A DNA stretch of 64,000 nt from Streptomyces antnestii (GTDB lineage: Bacteria > Actinomycetota > Actinomycetes > Streptomycetales > Streptomycetaceae): assembly GCF_004005495.1 (NCBI RefSeq), contig NZ_RZYA01000024.1:62001-126000 (forward strand), given 5' to 3'. Positions 1 through 8,409 of this stretch are shown in pieces (position 1 is the first letter of the stretch; every line of letters starts with the position of its first letter). Made by a program: the position numbers and the translations under genes. Below the pieces are notes generated by a model, which was given only the letters and a program-made list of their open reading frames with translations, searched no databases and had not been told where the DNA came from.

Positions 1-775
1 ACCGCAGGCCCGTCCAGTTGTTCGTCGCCTTGAAGTCGCTCGACTTCACCGCGAGTCCGTACCGGTCGAGCCAGTACGCGACGGCCTTCAGCGCCACGAA
101 CACGCCGAGCAGCACGGAGAGATGGCCGGTGGCCGCGGCGCTGGCGCGCGCGCCCGGGCTGGTGATGCGCAGCCCGCCGTACAGGTAGTGGGTCAGCGCG
201 GCCGCGATCAGGGAGAGGATCGTCGCCGCGAAGCCGAAGCCGAGCAGGAACCGGTACCACGGCAGGTCGAACGCGTAGAAGGACACGTCGAGATGGAACT
301 GGGGGTCCGTCTGGTGGAACGGCACGCCGTTCACCCACATCAGCCAGGTGCGCCACTGGGTGGCGGCGGAGGCGCCCGCGATGAGGCCGACCAGGGCGGT
401 GACGCCGAGCAGCAGCCACTTCTTGTAGGGCGCGATGCTCATGCGGTACCGGTCGAGGCTCTGCTGCTCGATCGACATGGCGCTCAGCGGGGGCCGCAGA
501 CGGTGCGCGAGCCAGACGTTCACTCCGACACCGGCCGCCATCAGCAGGCCGAAGACGAAGAACAGCCCGATCTTGGTCCACAGTGTGGTGGTGAACACGG
601 ACGAGTAGTCGACCGATCGGTACCAGAGCCAGTCGGTCCAGAACCCCGCGAACATGGTGAACGCCATGCCCAGTACGGCAAGGACGCCCAGCGTCATGAG
701 CAGGCTGCGGGCCCGCCGCGAGGGCCGGCCCACTCTGATCCGTGGCCCCGTCGGGCCTCCGCCGCGGTCCGGCAT
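1..775 (-). CDS. UPF0182 family membrane protein (N-terminal part)
   Basis: The gene runs off the left edge; about 258 N-terminal residues are visible. I chose the ATG at 775, which opens with MPDRGGGPTGPR, the usual start of Streptomyces UPF0182 (COG1615) proteins. Five hydrophobic helices lie near residues 24-46, 62-84, 112-132, 168-190 and 208-228, with the family-typical stretch FWTDWLWYRSVDYS after the first. The family has several helices followed by a large extracytoplasmic domain; that part is outside the window. Function is unknown. It diverges from the PPA1309 gene, so the roughly 140-base gap must hold both promoters. The Rv3193c homologue has the same neighbour (YlbL). Confidence 0.9.
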   Translation of the reverse strand, partial: MPDRGGGPTGPRIRVGRPSRRARSLLMTLGVLAVLGMAFTMFAGFWTDWLWYRSVDYSSVFTTTLWTKIGLFFVFGLLMAAGVGVNVWLAHRLRPPLSAMSIEQQSLDRYRMSIAPYKKWLLLGVTALVGLIAGASAATQWRTWLMWVNGVPFHQTDPQFHLDVSFYAFDLPWYRFLLGFGFAATILSLIAAALTHYLYGGLRITSPGARASAAATGHLSVLLGVFVALKAVAYWLDRYGLAVKSSDFKATNNWTGLR

Positions 776-913
776 CTGGAAAGCCAAGGTGCGCACCTCG
801 AAGTTCGAAATCGATCGGTCAGGCCCCCGTGATCGCGGACCCATCACCTATGCAACTTACTCACGCTTTACTCAGTTCCCGGTTCCGGGTACTAACGAGG
901 CAGGATTGTGACC

Positions 914-1456
914 ATGTCCAACACTCCCATGGCAGCCAGCCCGCTCACCCGGGCCGTACTCGAGATCGACGAGTACACCTCCGGCCTCGGCTGGGACCAG
1001 CCCGCCCGCCTCTTCGCCCTTGTCGACACCGCCCGTCTGCGGGCCCAGGAACCCGGCCTCGCGGCCCAGCTCGGCCTGGACGGCGAGCAGGAGGCCGCGG
1101 CCTTCACCCCGATCGAGCAGGACGAGGTGCCCGCCGACAAGCCCCTCGACGAGTTCCTCGGCACCATCGCCTGGCCCGACGCGGTCGTCGGCTGCGCCCT
1201 CGCGGTGGAGCGGCTGATGCTGCCGCCGTCCGCGGAGGCGTCCGTTCCGGAGGGCCTCGGTGAGGCGCAGCTCGCGAAGTGGGTGGCACAGCACCCGGAC
1301 CGCCAGGAGGTCCGGATGACGGTCGCGGTGCTGCGTGACGGCGCGCGGGAGTCGGCGCTGCGCCTGCGCGAGAAGGACTCCGCGACCGAGGTCCTCACGG
1401 GCTCGGACCTGGTCCCGGGTCTGGCCGAGGCCCTCGCGGCGACGTTCGCCGAGTAG
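914..1456 (+). CDS. PPA1309 family protein
   Basis: A 180-residue acidic, soluble protein opening MSNTPMAASPLTRAVLEI. An in-frame GTG lies six bases upstream at 908, but the GAGGCAGGA ribosome site sits 8 bases before the ATG and only 2 before the GTG, so I prefer 914. There is no signal peptide or membrane helix. It matches the actinobacterial PPA1309 family, whose function is unknown. It is a single-gene unit ended by a strong hairpin at 1469-1503, which also serves the convergent protease gene. Confidence 0.85.
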   Translation: MSNTPMAASPLTRAVLEIDEYTSGLGWDQPARLFALVDTARLRAQEPGLAAQLGLDGEQEAAAFTPIEQDEVPADKPLDEFLGTIAWPDAVVGCALAVERLMLPPSAEASVPEGLGEAQLAKWVAQHPDRQEVRMTVAVLRDGARESALRLREKDSATEVLTGSDLVPGLAEALAATFAE

Positions 1457-1468
1457 GGCGGGAACACG

Positions 1469-1503
1469 AAAGGGGCGCCGCGGTCTGTCCGCGGCGTCCC
1501 TTT
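1469..1503. terminator. Bidirectional terminator between PPA1309 and YlbL genes
   Basis: A 15-bp stem (AAAGGGGCGCCGCGG against CCGCGGCGTCCCTTT, one G.U pair) with a five-base loop TCTGT. It lies between convergent stop codons, with T-rich flanks on both sides. Confidence 0.85.
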
Positions 1504-1528
1504 CCCGTACGCACGTACGGGGAACTCC

Positions 1529-2617
1529 TCAGCCCTTGGCCGTGCACTTGGGCAGGTCGGCGGTCCTGCCCGTGCGGACGTCCTTGAGGGCGGTCATCGC
1601 GTCGTCGATGGTGTCGACCTTGACGAGGGTGAGGCCGCCGGGGACGTCCTTGGCCGCCTCGGCGCAGTTGTCCTTCGGGGTGAGGAAGTAGCGCGCGCCC
1701 TTGCTGCGGGCGCCGACGGTCTTCATCTGGATGCCGCCGATCGGGCCGACCTTGCCGTCGTCGTCGATGGTGCCGGTGCCGGCCACGAACGTGCCGCCGG
1801 TGAGGTTGTCGGGCGTCAGCTTGTCGACGATGCCGAGGGCGAACATCAGTCCGGCGCTGGGGCCGCCGACGTCGGCGAGCTTGATGTCGATGGCGAACGG
1901 GAACGTGTGGTCGGTGCCGGCCTGGATGCCGACGATGGCGCGGCCGTCCTTGGCCTTCTCCGTGGTGACCGTCACGTTCTGTGTGCGGGTGGCCTGCTTG
2001 CCCGCCTTCTCGGCGGCAGCGGCCTCCTTGACCGGCACGATCGTGAAGACGACGTCCTGGCCCGGCTTGTGCTTGGTGACGAGCTTCGCGACGTCCGCGG
2101 GCTTGTCGACCTTGGCGCCGTCGACGGCCTTGATCACGTCACCGGCGTGCAGCCTGCCCTCGGAGGGGCTGCCCTTGATGACCGACTGGACGATCACCCA
2201 GGACTTCACGGGGATCTTCAGCTCGTTCAGGGCGGCCACCTTGGCGCTCTCCTGGGACTGGCTGAACTCCTCGGCGTTCTCCTGGGAGGACTGCTGTTCG
2301 GTCTTGCCGTCGGGGTAGAGCGTGTTGTGCGGCACGACGATGCTGTCGTGCGCCAGCCAGCCGTAGACCGCCGAGACGAGGTTCATGTTGTAGTCGGCGC
2401 TGGTGACCCGGACCGTCGTCATGTTGAGGTGACCGGTCGTCGGGTACGTCTTGTGGCCGGAGATCTGGAGCACCGGCTCGCCGTCGTGGTCGCCGAGCGT
2501 GTTGACCGTGGGTCCCGGGGTCATCTCGGCGTAGGGCACTTTGATGAGCACTCCCGCGCAGAGCAGCGCGATCAGCATCAGGGTCGAGGCGAGCATCGTC
2601 GCGGTGCGGCGTGGCAT
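1529..2617 (-). CDS. YlbL-type membrane-anchored PDZ / Lon-like (S16) protease
   Basis: A 362-residue protein starting at ATG 2617 (MPRRTATMLAS); frame upstream of this is poor coding sequence. An N-terminal anchor helix is at about residues 8-25. A PDZ domain is at about 132-200 (KGSPSEGRLHAGDVIKAVDG). A Lon-type proteolytic domain is at about 230-330. The Ser/Lys dyad of the S16 family is visible: Ser254 in GGPSAGLMFA and Lys299 in GPIGGIQMKTVGA. The family (B. subtilis YlbL, M. tuberculosis Rv3194c) acts at the outer face of the membrane in protein quality control; substrates here are unknown. It is convergent with the PPA1309 gene. Confidence 0.9.
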   Translation of the reverse strand: MPRRTATMLASTLMLIALLCAGVLIKVPYAEMTPGPTVNTLGDHDGEPVLQISGHKTYPTTGHLNMTTVRVTSADYNMNLVSAVYGWLAHDSIVVPHNTLYPDGKTEQQSSQENAEEFSQSQESAKVAALNELKIPVKSWVIVQSVIKGSPSEGRLHAGDVIKAVDGAKVDKPADVAKLVTKHKPGQDVVFTIVPVKEAAAAEKAGKQATRTQNVTVTTEKAKDGRAIVGIQAGTDHTFPFAIDIKLADVGGPSAGLMFALGIVDKLTPDNLTGGTFVAGTGTIDDDGKVGPIGGIQMKTVGARSKGARYFLTPKDNCAEAAKDVPGGLTLVKVDTIDDAMTALKDVRTGRTADLPKCTAKG

Positions 2618-2642
2618 GGAACGACAGTACGGGACCTGTCTG

Positions 2643-2882
2643 TCAGTGCACCGCCGGGGCGTCCGTACGGGACTCCACGGACGCGGGCCGCGAGCCCGCG
2701 TCGGAGGCGGTGCCGTCCGCTTCCGGGCCGGTGTGCGACTTCTCCATGGCCTCGCGGAAGCGGGCGTACCCGTTGAGTTCCGTCGCGTCGCCGGTCCTGC
2801 GGTTCCGTGCGGCCCAACTGCCCCACAAACCGGCCCCGACCGCTGCGACAAGCGGAATGAGCAGCCACATGAGCGCTGCCAT
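2643..2882 (-). CDS. Small single-pass membrane protein, unknown function
   Basis: A 79-residue protein starting at ATG 2882, which is preceded by a good GGAGG site 6-7 bases upstream. One hydrophobic helix is near residues 4-24 (LMWLLIPLVAAVGAGLWG), followed by a basic then Ser/Asp-rich cytoplasmic tail. It ends only 25 bases before the protease start, so it probably heads the same transcript. I recognise no family beyond small Streptomyces hypothetical membrane proteins. Confidence 0.75.
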   Translation of the reverse strand: MAALMWLLIPLVAAVGAGLWGSWAARNRRTGDATELNGYARFREAMEKSHTGPEADGTASDAGSRPASVESRTDAPAVH

Positions 2883-3029
2883 GCCGACCTCCGACCCCGT
2901 GAGCCACCGCAACTGACTGATCAGCAGATTAACCATCCGCTGCGTCAACGCTCGCCTCAGGGGTGCGGTTACGCAACCGGAGCCCACCCAGGCGGGCGAC
3001 TCGCGTGACCGTGGCCGGATTCCGCCCGG

Positions 3030-3494
3030 TCAGCAGGCCCCGACCCACTCCTCGGTGCCGTCGGAAAACTTCTGGTGCTTCCAGATCGGCACCTCGTGCT
3101 TGAGGTCGTCGATCAGCTTGCGGCAGGCCTCGAAGGCCTCTCCCCGGTGCGGGCAGGACACGGCGACGACGACCGCGAGATCGCCGACCGCCAGATCGCC
3201 CACCCGGTGGACGGCCGCGAGCGCGCGCACCGGGAACTGCGCGACGACCTTCTCGGCGACCCGGCGCATCTCGGCCTCGGCCGTGGGGTGGCACGAGTAG
3301 CCCAGCGCGTCGACGTCGGCGCCGCTGTCGTGATTGCGCACGGTCCCCACGAACAGCGCCGTGCCGCCCGCCGCGTCGTCCCCCACGGCCCGGAAGACCT
3401 CGTCGAGGGACAGGGGGGTGTCACGGATCGCGAGAAGCCGGATGGGATCCGGCGCCGACTGCTCTCCGGGGTGGTCGTACGTGGTGCGTGCCAT
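3030..3494 (-). CDS. moaE: Molybdopterin synthase catalytic subunit MoaE
   Basis: A 154-residue protein of usual MoaE length. MoaE with thiocarboxylated MoaD converts precursor Z (cPMP) to molybdopterin in the cytoplasm. The family elements GTALFVGTVRNH, YSCHPTAEAEM, VHRVGDLAVGD and SCPHRGEAFEACR are present. The catalytic lysine pair spaced by seven, matching Lys119/Lys126 of E. coli, is Lys132 and Lys139 in LKHEVPIWKHQKF. No moaD or moaA is nearby. MoeZ, which can charge MoaD-type carriers with sulfur, lies about 32 kb away in this window. Confidence 0.93.
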   Translation of the reverse strand: MARTTYDHPGEQSAPDPIRLLAIRDTPLSLDEVFRAVGDDAAGGTALFVGTVRNHDSGADVDALGYSCHPTAEAEMRRVAEKVVAQFPVRALAAVHRVGDLAVGDLAVVVAVSCPHRGEAFEACRKLIDDLKHEVPIWKHQKFSDGTEEWVGAC

Positions 3495-3600
3495 GAGGCC
3501 ATCGTGCCGTACGCGGGCGGCGGCGTGGAATAGCGCTTTCCACCGGCACGCACGCGTACCGGCTTGGAGCCTCCTACAGGGAGGGCTGGTGGGCGGGCGG

Positions 3601-4713
3601 TCAGATCCTTCGCCGGGCCTTGCGGGCGCGCCGCACCACGGCGGCCGCGCCCAGCAGGGCGACGGTGGCGCCGGCCGCTCCGGCCGCGGTCGCGTCCTTG
3701 CGTCCGAGGCGGCGGCCCGCGACGGTGTGCCGCCCGGAGACCTCTTCGAGGAGTTCCGCGAGGACCTCCTCGTTGGTCCACTGGGGGCGCCAGCCCGCGT
3801 CGTGCAGCCGGCTCACGCTGACGACCCAGGGGTACATCGTGTACGCGAGGTCACCCGCGGGGGACGGCGTGAGCCCGATCCGGTGAAGTCTGGCGGCGGC
3901 GCCGAGGGCGACCGCGGAGGGCAGCTCCATGCGCCGGATCCCGCTGAGCTCCTCGATCTCCTCCTGCTCCAGCCAGCCGTCGCAGCCGACGGCGAGCTCC
4001 CCCTCGACCTTCTCCAGGACGGCGTACTCCAGGGCGCTGCACAGGTCCTCGACGTGGCAGAACTGCCAGGCGGGCCGGGAACCCGCCACGACGAGGAGCC
4101 GCGGCGACTCGAAGTACCTGGTCAGGGCGGTGTCGGTGCCGCCGACGAGGATGGCGGGCCGGACGACGGTCACATTGAGGCCGGGGTGGGCGCGCGGGGC
4201 GCGCCGGGCGAGCCGCTCGACCTCCAGGAGGTCGCCGACGCCGGTGGCCTCGGCGGTCGCGCGCAGTTCGGCGTCTTCGGAGAGGGGCAGTTCGTTGTCC
4301 TCGAGCGCTCCGTAGACCATCGCCGACGTGCACAGGACGACGCGGTGGACGCCGGCGGCAGCCGCGGCGGTGAGCACCGTCTGGGTGCCGCGCACGTTGT
4401 AGGCCGTACGCGCGGCGGGGTCGGTCTCCAGGTCGAGGTCGAGCGCGAGGTGCACGACGACGTCCGCGCCGCGCAGCTTCTCGGCGATCGCCGGGTCCCG
4501 CACGTCCAGGATGTGCCAGGTCGCGGACGCGCACTCGCCCCGGCGCTCGTCGATGGCCAGGACCTGCTTGATCTCGTCGGACGCGGCGAGGCGCTCGGTC
4601 AGCAGGGCGCCGACACCGGTGGCGGCACCGGTGACCGCGACGACGGGCCCGCGCGCGCCGGAACGGGTGGAGGGGTTTCGCGCTGCGCGAACCTGTGGAT
4701 CTGGGGAACTCAC
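3601..4713 (-). CDS. NAD(P)-dependent epimerase/SDR family protein with C-terminal membrane tail
   Basis: A 370-residue protein from GTG 4713, chosen because GGAG stands 8 bases upstream. A Rossmann nucleotide-binding motif GAATGVGALL is at residues 29-38. It has an extended-SDR layout with LCTSAMVYGALEDNELP carrying the candidate catalytic Tyr, though no clean YxxxK is seen. The last 30 residues hold a hydrophobic stretch (AGAAGATVALLGAAAVV) and an arginine-rich tail, which suggests membrane association. Substrate unknown. It diverges from the DUF2342 gene. Confidence 0.8.
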   Translation of the reverse strand: MSSPDPQVRAARNPSTRSGARGPVVAVTGAATGVGALLTERLAASDEIKQVLAIDERRGECASATWHILDVRDPAIAEKLRGADVVVHLALDLDLETDPAARTAYNVRGTQTVLTAAAAAGVHRVVLCTSAMVYGALEDNELPLSEDAELRATAEATGVGDLLEVERLARRAPRAHPGLNVTVVRPAILVGGTDTALTRYFESPRLLVVAGSRPAWQFCHVEDLCSALEYAVLEKVEGELAVGCDGWLEQEEIEELSGIRRMELPSAVALGAAARLHRIGLTPSPAGDLAYTMYPWVVSVSRLHDAGWRPQWTNEEVLAELLEEVSGRHTVAGRRLGRKDATAAGAAGATVALLGAAAVVRRARKARRRI

Positions 4714-4903
4714 CGGGCGTCTCCAGCGGTTGTCTTCAGTACGTGCGCGTATGACGCGTGCGTACCAGGAGGCATCCATCCTGCCGCAGGCCATGAGTCG
4801 GCGAAGCACCGAGGCCCGATCGCGTCATGGTGTCTACGCTGGGTGTGTAGTCGGGCAATCGCCGCCGGGACAGAACCGGTGGCCTTACCAGCCGAGGAAT
4901 CCC

Positions 4904-6358
4904 GTGAGTGACACCCCATTCGGATTCGGCCTTCCGCCGGAGGAGCCGGACGACGGCGACGAGGGCAAGAAGAAGGACCAGCAGGGCGGGGGCGGTCAGG
5001 GACCTGCCAACCCCTTCGGTTTCGGAGGTCTGCCCGGCGCCGGCGGCGGGGACAACCCGTTCGCCGCGATGTTCGGTTCCCTGAACCCCAACGACCTGGG
5101 GGCCGCGTTCCAGCAGCTCGGCCAGATGCTCTCGTACGAGGGCGGCCCGGTGAACTGGGACATGGCCAAGGACATCGCCCGCCAGACGGTCTCCCAGGGC
5201 ACCGCTGACGGCACCAAGGACGCGAGCGTCGGTCCCGCCGAGCGCTCGCAGGTCGAGGAGGCCGTGCGCCTGGCCGACCTGTGGCTCGACGACGCGACGT
5301 CGCTGCCGTCGGGCGCCGGGTCCGCCGTGGCCTGGAGCCGCGCCGAGTGGGTCGAGGCGACCCTCCCGGTGTGGAAGGAGCTCGTCGACCCGGTCGCCGA
5401 GCGCGTCGGCCTCGCCATGGGCGACGTCCTTCCCGAGGAGATGCAGGCCATGGCCGGCCCGCTCATCGGGATGATGCGCTCCATGGGCGGCGCCATGTTC
5501 GGCTCGCAGATCGGGCAGGCCGTGGGCGTCCTCGCGGGCGAGGTCGTCGGCTCGACCGACATCGGTCTGCCGCTCGGCCCGGCCGGCAAGGCCGCGCTGC
5601 TCCCGGTGAACATCGAGTCGTTCGGCAAGGACCTCGGCATCCCCAAGGAGGAGGTGCGGCTCTACCTGGCGCTGCGCGAGGCCGCCCACCAGCGGCTCTT
5701 CTCGCACGTGCCGTGGCTGCGCTCGCACCTGTTCGGTGCGGTCGAGGGGTACGCGCGCGGCATCAAGGTCGACACGGCGAAGCTGGAGGACGCGGTCGGC
5801 CAGCTCGACCCGCAGAACCCGGAGCAGCTGCAGGAAGCGCTTCAGCAGGGCATGTTCCAGCCGGAGGACACCCCGGAGCAGAAGGCCGCCCTGGCCCGCC
5901 TGGAGACCGCTCTCGCGCTCGTCGAGGGCTGGGTCGACGCCGTGGTGCACGCGGCGGCAAAGCCGCGCCTGTCGTCGGCCGACGCGCTGCGTGAGACGCT
6001 GCGCCGCCGCCGGGCGACCGGCGGTCCCGCCGAGCAGACGTTCGCCACGCTGATCGGCCTGGAGCTGCGTCCGCGCCGCCTGCGGGACGCCTCGCGGCTG
6101 TGGGCCTCGCTGACGGACGCGCGCGGTGTGGACGGGCGCGACGGCCTGTGGGCGCACCCGGACATGCTGCCGACGGCGTCGGACCTGGACGACCCGGACG
6201 GCTTCGTCCACCGCGAGCAGCTGGACTTCTCCGAGCTCGACAAGATGCTCGGCGAGGCGGCGAGCGGCGGCGGCGACCTGGGCGGGCCGAACCTGTCCAA
6301 GGGCGACGGTGAGCCCGATCACGGCCAGGACGACTCCAAGGACGACGAGGGCAAGTGA
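4904..6358 (+). CDS. Zinc-dependent metalloprotease-like protein (DUF2342 / TIGR03624 type)
   Basis: A 484-residue protein from GTG 4904 (MSDTPFGFGLPPEEPDD), with GAGG 7 bases upstream. The first 60 residues are a low-complexity acidic/Gly-rich segment. The rest is the conserved actinobacterial domain, including QIGQAVGVLAGEVVGSTDIG and, near residue 258, EAAHQRLFSHVPWL. The latter sits where relatives carry a zincin-like helix. A canonical HExxH is not present, so proteolytic activity is a family label, not something shown here. It corresponds to Rv3195. It overlaps the downstream Nudix gene by four bases (GTGA), indicating translational coupling. Confidence 0.8.
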   Translation: MSDTPFGFGLPPEEPDDGDEGKKKDQQGGGGQGPANPFGFGGLPGAGGGDNPFAAMFGSLNPNDLGAAFQQLGQMLSYEGGPVNWDMAKDIARQTVSQGTADGTKDASVGPAERSQVEEAVRLADLWLDDATSLPSGAGSAVAWSRAEWVEATLPVWKELVDPVAERVGLAMGDVLPEEMQAMAGPLIGMMRSMGGAMFGSQIGQAVGVLAGEVVGSTDIGLPLGPAGKAALLPVNIESFGKDLGIPKEEVRLYLALREAAHQRLFSHVPWLRSHLFGAVEGYARGIKVDTAKLEDAVGQLDPQNPEQLQEALQQGMFQPEDTPEQKAALARLETALALVEGWVDAVVHAAAKPRLSSADALRETLRRRRATGGPAEQTFATLIGLELRPRRLRDASRLWASLTDARGVDGRDGLWAHPDMLPTASDLDDPDGFVHREQLDFSELDKMLGEAASGGGDLGGPNLSKGDGEPDHGQDDSKDDEGK

Positions 6359-6888
6359 CGCTGCACGACGACGCGGTCCTGGTGCTGAAGACGTACGAGG
6401 TCCGGGGTGAGCAGGTCGAGCTGCGCCAGGCGTATCTCGACCATGTCGCCGCCCACCCCGACGACGCTCTGTGGAAGTCCTGCACGGACGGCCACCTGAC
6501 GGCGAGCGCCCTGGTCATCGACCCCTCGCGCGGCCGTGTGCTGCTCACGCTGCACAAGAAGCTCCAGATGTGGCTGCAGATGGGCGGTCACTGCGAGCCG
6601 GGCGACGTGACGCTCGCGGACGCCGCGCTCCGTGAGGCCACCGAAGAGTCCGGTATTCCGGGGCTGACGCTGCTGGCGGGCGGCCCGGTTCGGCTCGACC
6701 TGCATGCCATCCCGGGGCCGTGCACCCGGCATTTCGACACCCAGTACGCGGCCCTCGCGCCCGCGGACGCGGTCGCCGCCATCAGCGACGAGTCCCTGGA
6801 CCTGCGCTGGTTCCCGTACGACCAGGTCGCGGACGTGGCGGACGACTCCGTCGTACGCCTGGTGGAGGCGACGCGCGCCCGCCTGTGA
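6355..6888 (+). CDS. Nudix hydrolase
   Basis: A 177-residue protein starting at GTG 6355, inside the stop codon of the DUF2342 gene. The Nudix box is at about residues 77-99 (GHCEPGDVTLADAALREATEESGI). The REATEESG core is intact, but the first conserved Glu of the box is replaced by Asp. Nudix enzymes hydrolyse nucleoside diphosphates linked to another group; the substrate cannot be told from sequence. It ends at a strong bidirectional terminator. Confidence 0.88.
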   Translation: MTLHDDAVLVLKTYEVRGEQVELRQAYLDHVAAHPDDALWKSCTDGHLTASALVIDPSRGRVLLTLHKKLQMWLQMGGHCEPGDVTLADAALREATEESGIPGLTLLAGGPVRLDLHAIPGPCTRHFDTQYAALAPADAVAAISDESLDLRWFPYDQVADVADDSVVRLVEATRARL

Positions 6889-6893
6889 ACGGG

Positions 6894-6937
6894 CATGGGT
6901 AAGGGGCGGTCACCATGGTGACCGCCCCTTACCCATG
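6894..6937. terminator. Perfect 44-base palindromic terminator
   Basis: CATGGGTAAGGGGCGGTCAC is followed directly by its full reverse complement around the centre at 6915/6916. It lies between the convergent Nudix and AIM24 genes and probably stops transcription from both. Confidence 0.85.
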
Positions 6938-6945
6938 TGTGGGGG

Positions 6946-7701
6946 TCAGCTCCAGACGTTGCCCTGGTTCTGACCGTGTGCGCCCTGCTGGCCCATGCCG
7001 TACTGGGCGCGCAGGCCGCCGCCGATCACGGCGTTCTGCGGCGGCAGCAGCTCGCTGGGCTGGACGAGGGCGTAGCCCTGGCCCATGAAGCTGAGCTCCC
7101 AGCCCTCGCCGGTGTTGCCGCGGCGCCGCCACACTCCGGAGGAGTGCGTCTGGGCCTGCATCTGCACGCGCAGGCCGTTCGACCAGGCGACGACCGCGTC
7201 CGCGTCGGCGTTGACGTACTTGTCCGGGGTGACCTGGAGCATCAGCGGCTGCCCCGAAGTCATCAGGGCGACCTTGCCGCGTCCGGTGATGTTGAGCTGG
7301 TACTTGCCGGAGCCGGAGATGCCGTACTGGCTGTCGACGGCGACGACCTGGTGGCTGAGCGACGAGTCGAGCGCGAGGACATAGCTGCTGTCCACGGTCA
7401 GGCCGTCCTGCTCGACCTCCACGACGTGGATGTACTGGGCGAGGTTGGCGAGGTAGACGGTGCCCTGCCCGTGGCAGCGCATCAGGTCGAGGCCCTCACC
7501 CGTGTGGGCGCGGGCGCGCCGCTGACCGGAGGTCTGGATCTCGCCGTCGAACTCGACGAGGCCCTGGTAGGCGACCATGGCGCCCTTGCGGGCGAGGATG
7601 TCGTCGTGGCCCTGCAGGGCGACCCGCAGCATCTGCGGGTTCTGGACGGTGTAGCGCTCCTGGGACTGCGCTTCGGAGTGCGCGAAAAGCGGGCTCTGCA
7701 T
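6946..7701 (-). CDS. AIM24 family protein (third gene of the TerD/AIM24 operon)
   Basis: A 251-residue protein from ATG 7701. It shows the AIM24 (PF01987) beta-helix signature: ILARKGAMVAYQGLVEF, the GEGLDLMRCHGQGTVYLAN segment, and KVALMTSGQPLMLQV. No signal peptide or membrane segment is seen. The family name comes from a yeast mitochondrial protein of the MICOS-associated group; bacterial roles are not established. It lies 16 bases downstream of the next AIM24 gene, and its GAGGGGG ribosome site overlaps that gene's stop region. It is the last gene of a three-gene operon. Confidence 0.88.
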   Translation of the reverse strand: MQSPLFAHSEAQSQERYTVQNPQMLRVALQGHDDILARKGAMVAYQGLVEFDGEIQTSGQRRARAHTGEGLDLMRCHGQGTVYLANLAQYIHVVEVEQDGLTVDSSYVLALDSSLSHQVVAVDSQYGISGSGKYQLNITGRGKVALMTSGQPLMLQVTPDKYVNADADAVVAWSNGLRVQMQAQTHSSGVWRRRGNTGEGWELSFMGQGYALVQPSELLPPQNAVIGGGLRAQYGMGQQGAHGQNQGNVWS

Positions 7702-7717
7702 GATGTTCCGTTCCCCC

Positions 7718-8398
7718 TCAGCCCCGCACCCGGAGGCGGTCGGTGCTGTCCTCACTGGGCTGTACGACGACGATGCCCTCTCCGGAGAAGCCCATCTGGT
7801 AGGCCTCGCCGCTGCCGCGCCCGATGAGCGAGCCGGCCTTGAAGCTGCGCTTGCCCTTCACCTTGAGGTTCGGGGACCAGGCGATCAGCGCGTCAGGGTC
7901 GACATACGTCTCGTCCTCCCCGCGGCCGCAGTCGACGACGATGGGCGTGCCCCGGGAGGTCAGAGCGACATAGCCCTGACCCGAGATCTTGATGTTCCAC
8001 AGGCCCTGTCCGGCGAACTTGGCGAGTCCCTTGACGCGCTCGACGCCCCACTGGAGGTGCGCGTCGAAGGCGAGCAGGTTCGTGCCGTTCACCGAGATCG
8101 AGTCGCCGCCGAGGTTGATGACGACGATCTCGGCGCCGTAGTCGGCGAGGTAGAGCAGGCCGTCTCCGGAGGCCTTCATCAGGGGTGCGCCCTCGCCGGT
8201 GATCCAGTCGCGGGCGATCTGGCGGACGGCGGGCGGGTTGGGCTCGTACTGGACGAACCCTTCGTAGGCGACCATCGAGCCCACGCGCGCGAGGAGGTCG
8301 TTGCCGGTCTGCATGGCGACCTTCAGCATGTTGGCGCCGTGGTTCTCCATGCGGGCGGCTACCGGGGTCGGGGCGTAGCCCGCGAGCGGCTGGTTCAT
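7718..8398 (-). CDS. AIM24 family protein (second gene of the operon)
   Basis: A 226-residue protein starting at ATG 8398 (MNQPLAGYAPTPVAARM), preceded by GAGGGAG about 6 bases upstream. The AIM24 core is visible in LLARVGSMVAYEGFVQYE, GLLYLADYGAEIVVINL and KFAGQGLWNIKISGQGYV. It differs enough from its two neighbours to be an old duplication. The upstream gene's stop at 8410 leaves only 11 bases between them, so co-translation is likely. It probably forms a complex with its paralogues; that is inference. Confidence 0.87.
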   Translation of the reverse strand: MNQPLAGYAPTPVAARMENHGANMLKVAMQTGNDLLARVGSMVAYEGFVQYEPNPPAVRQIARDWITGEGAPLMKASGDGLLYLADYGAEIVVINLGGDSISVNGTNLLAFDAHLQWGVERVKGLAKFAGQGLWNIKISGQGYVALTSRGTPIVVDCGRGEDETYVDPDALIAWSPNLKVKGKRSFKAGSLIGRGSGEAYQMGFSGEGIVVVQPSEDSTDRLRVRG

Positions 8399-8409
8399 GA
8401 CGGGCTCCC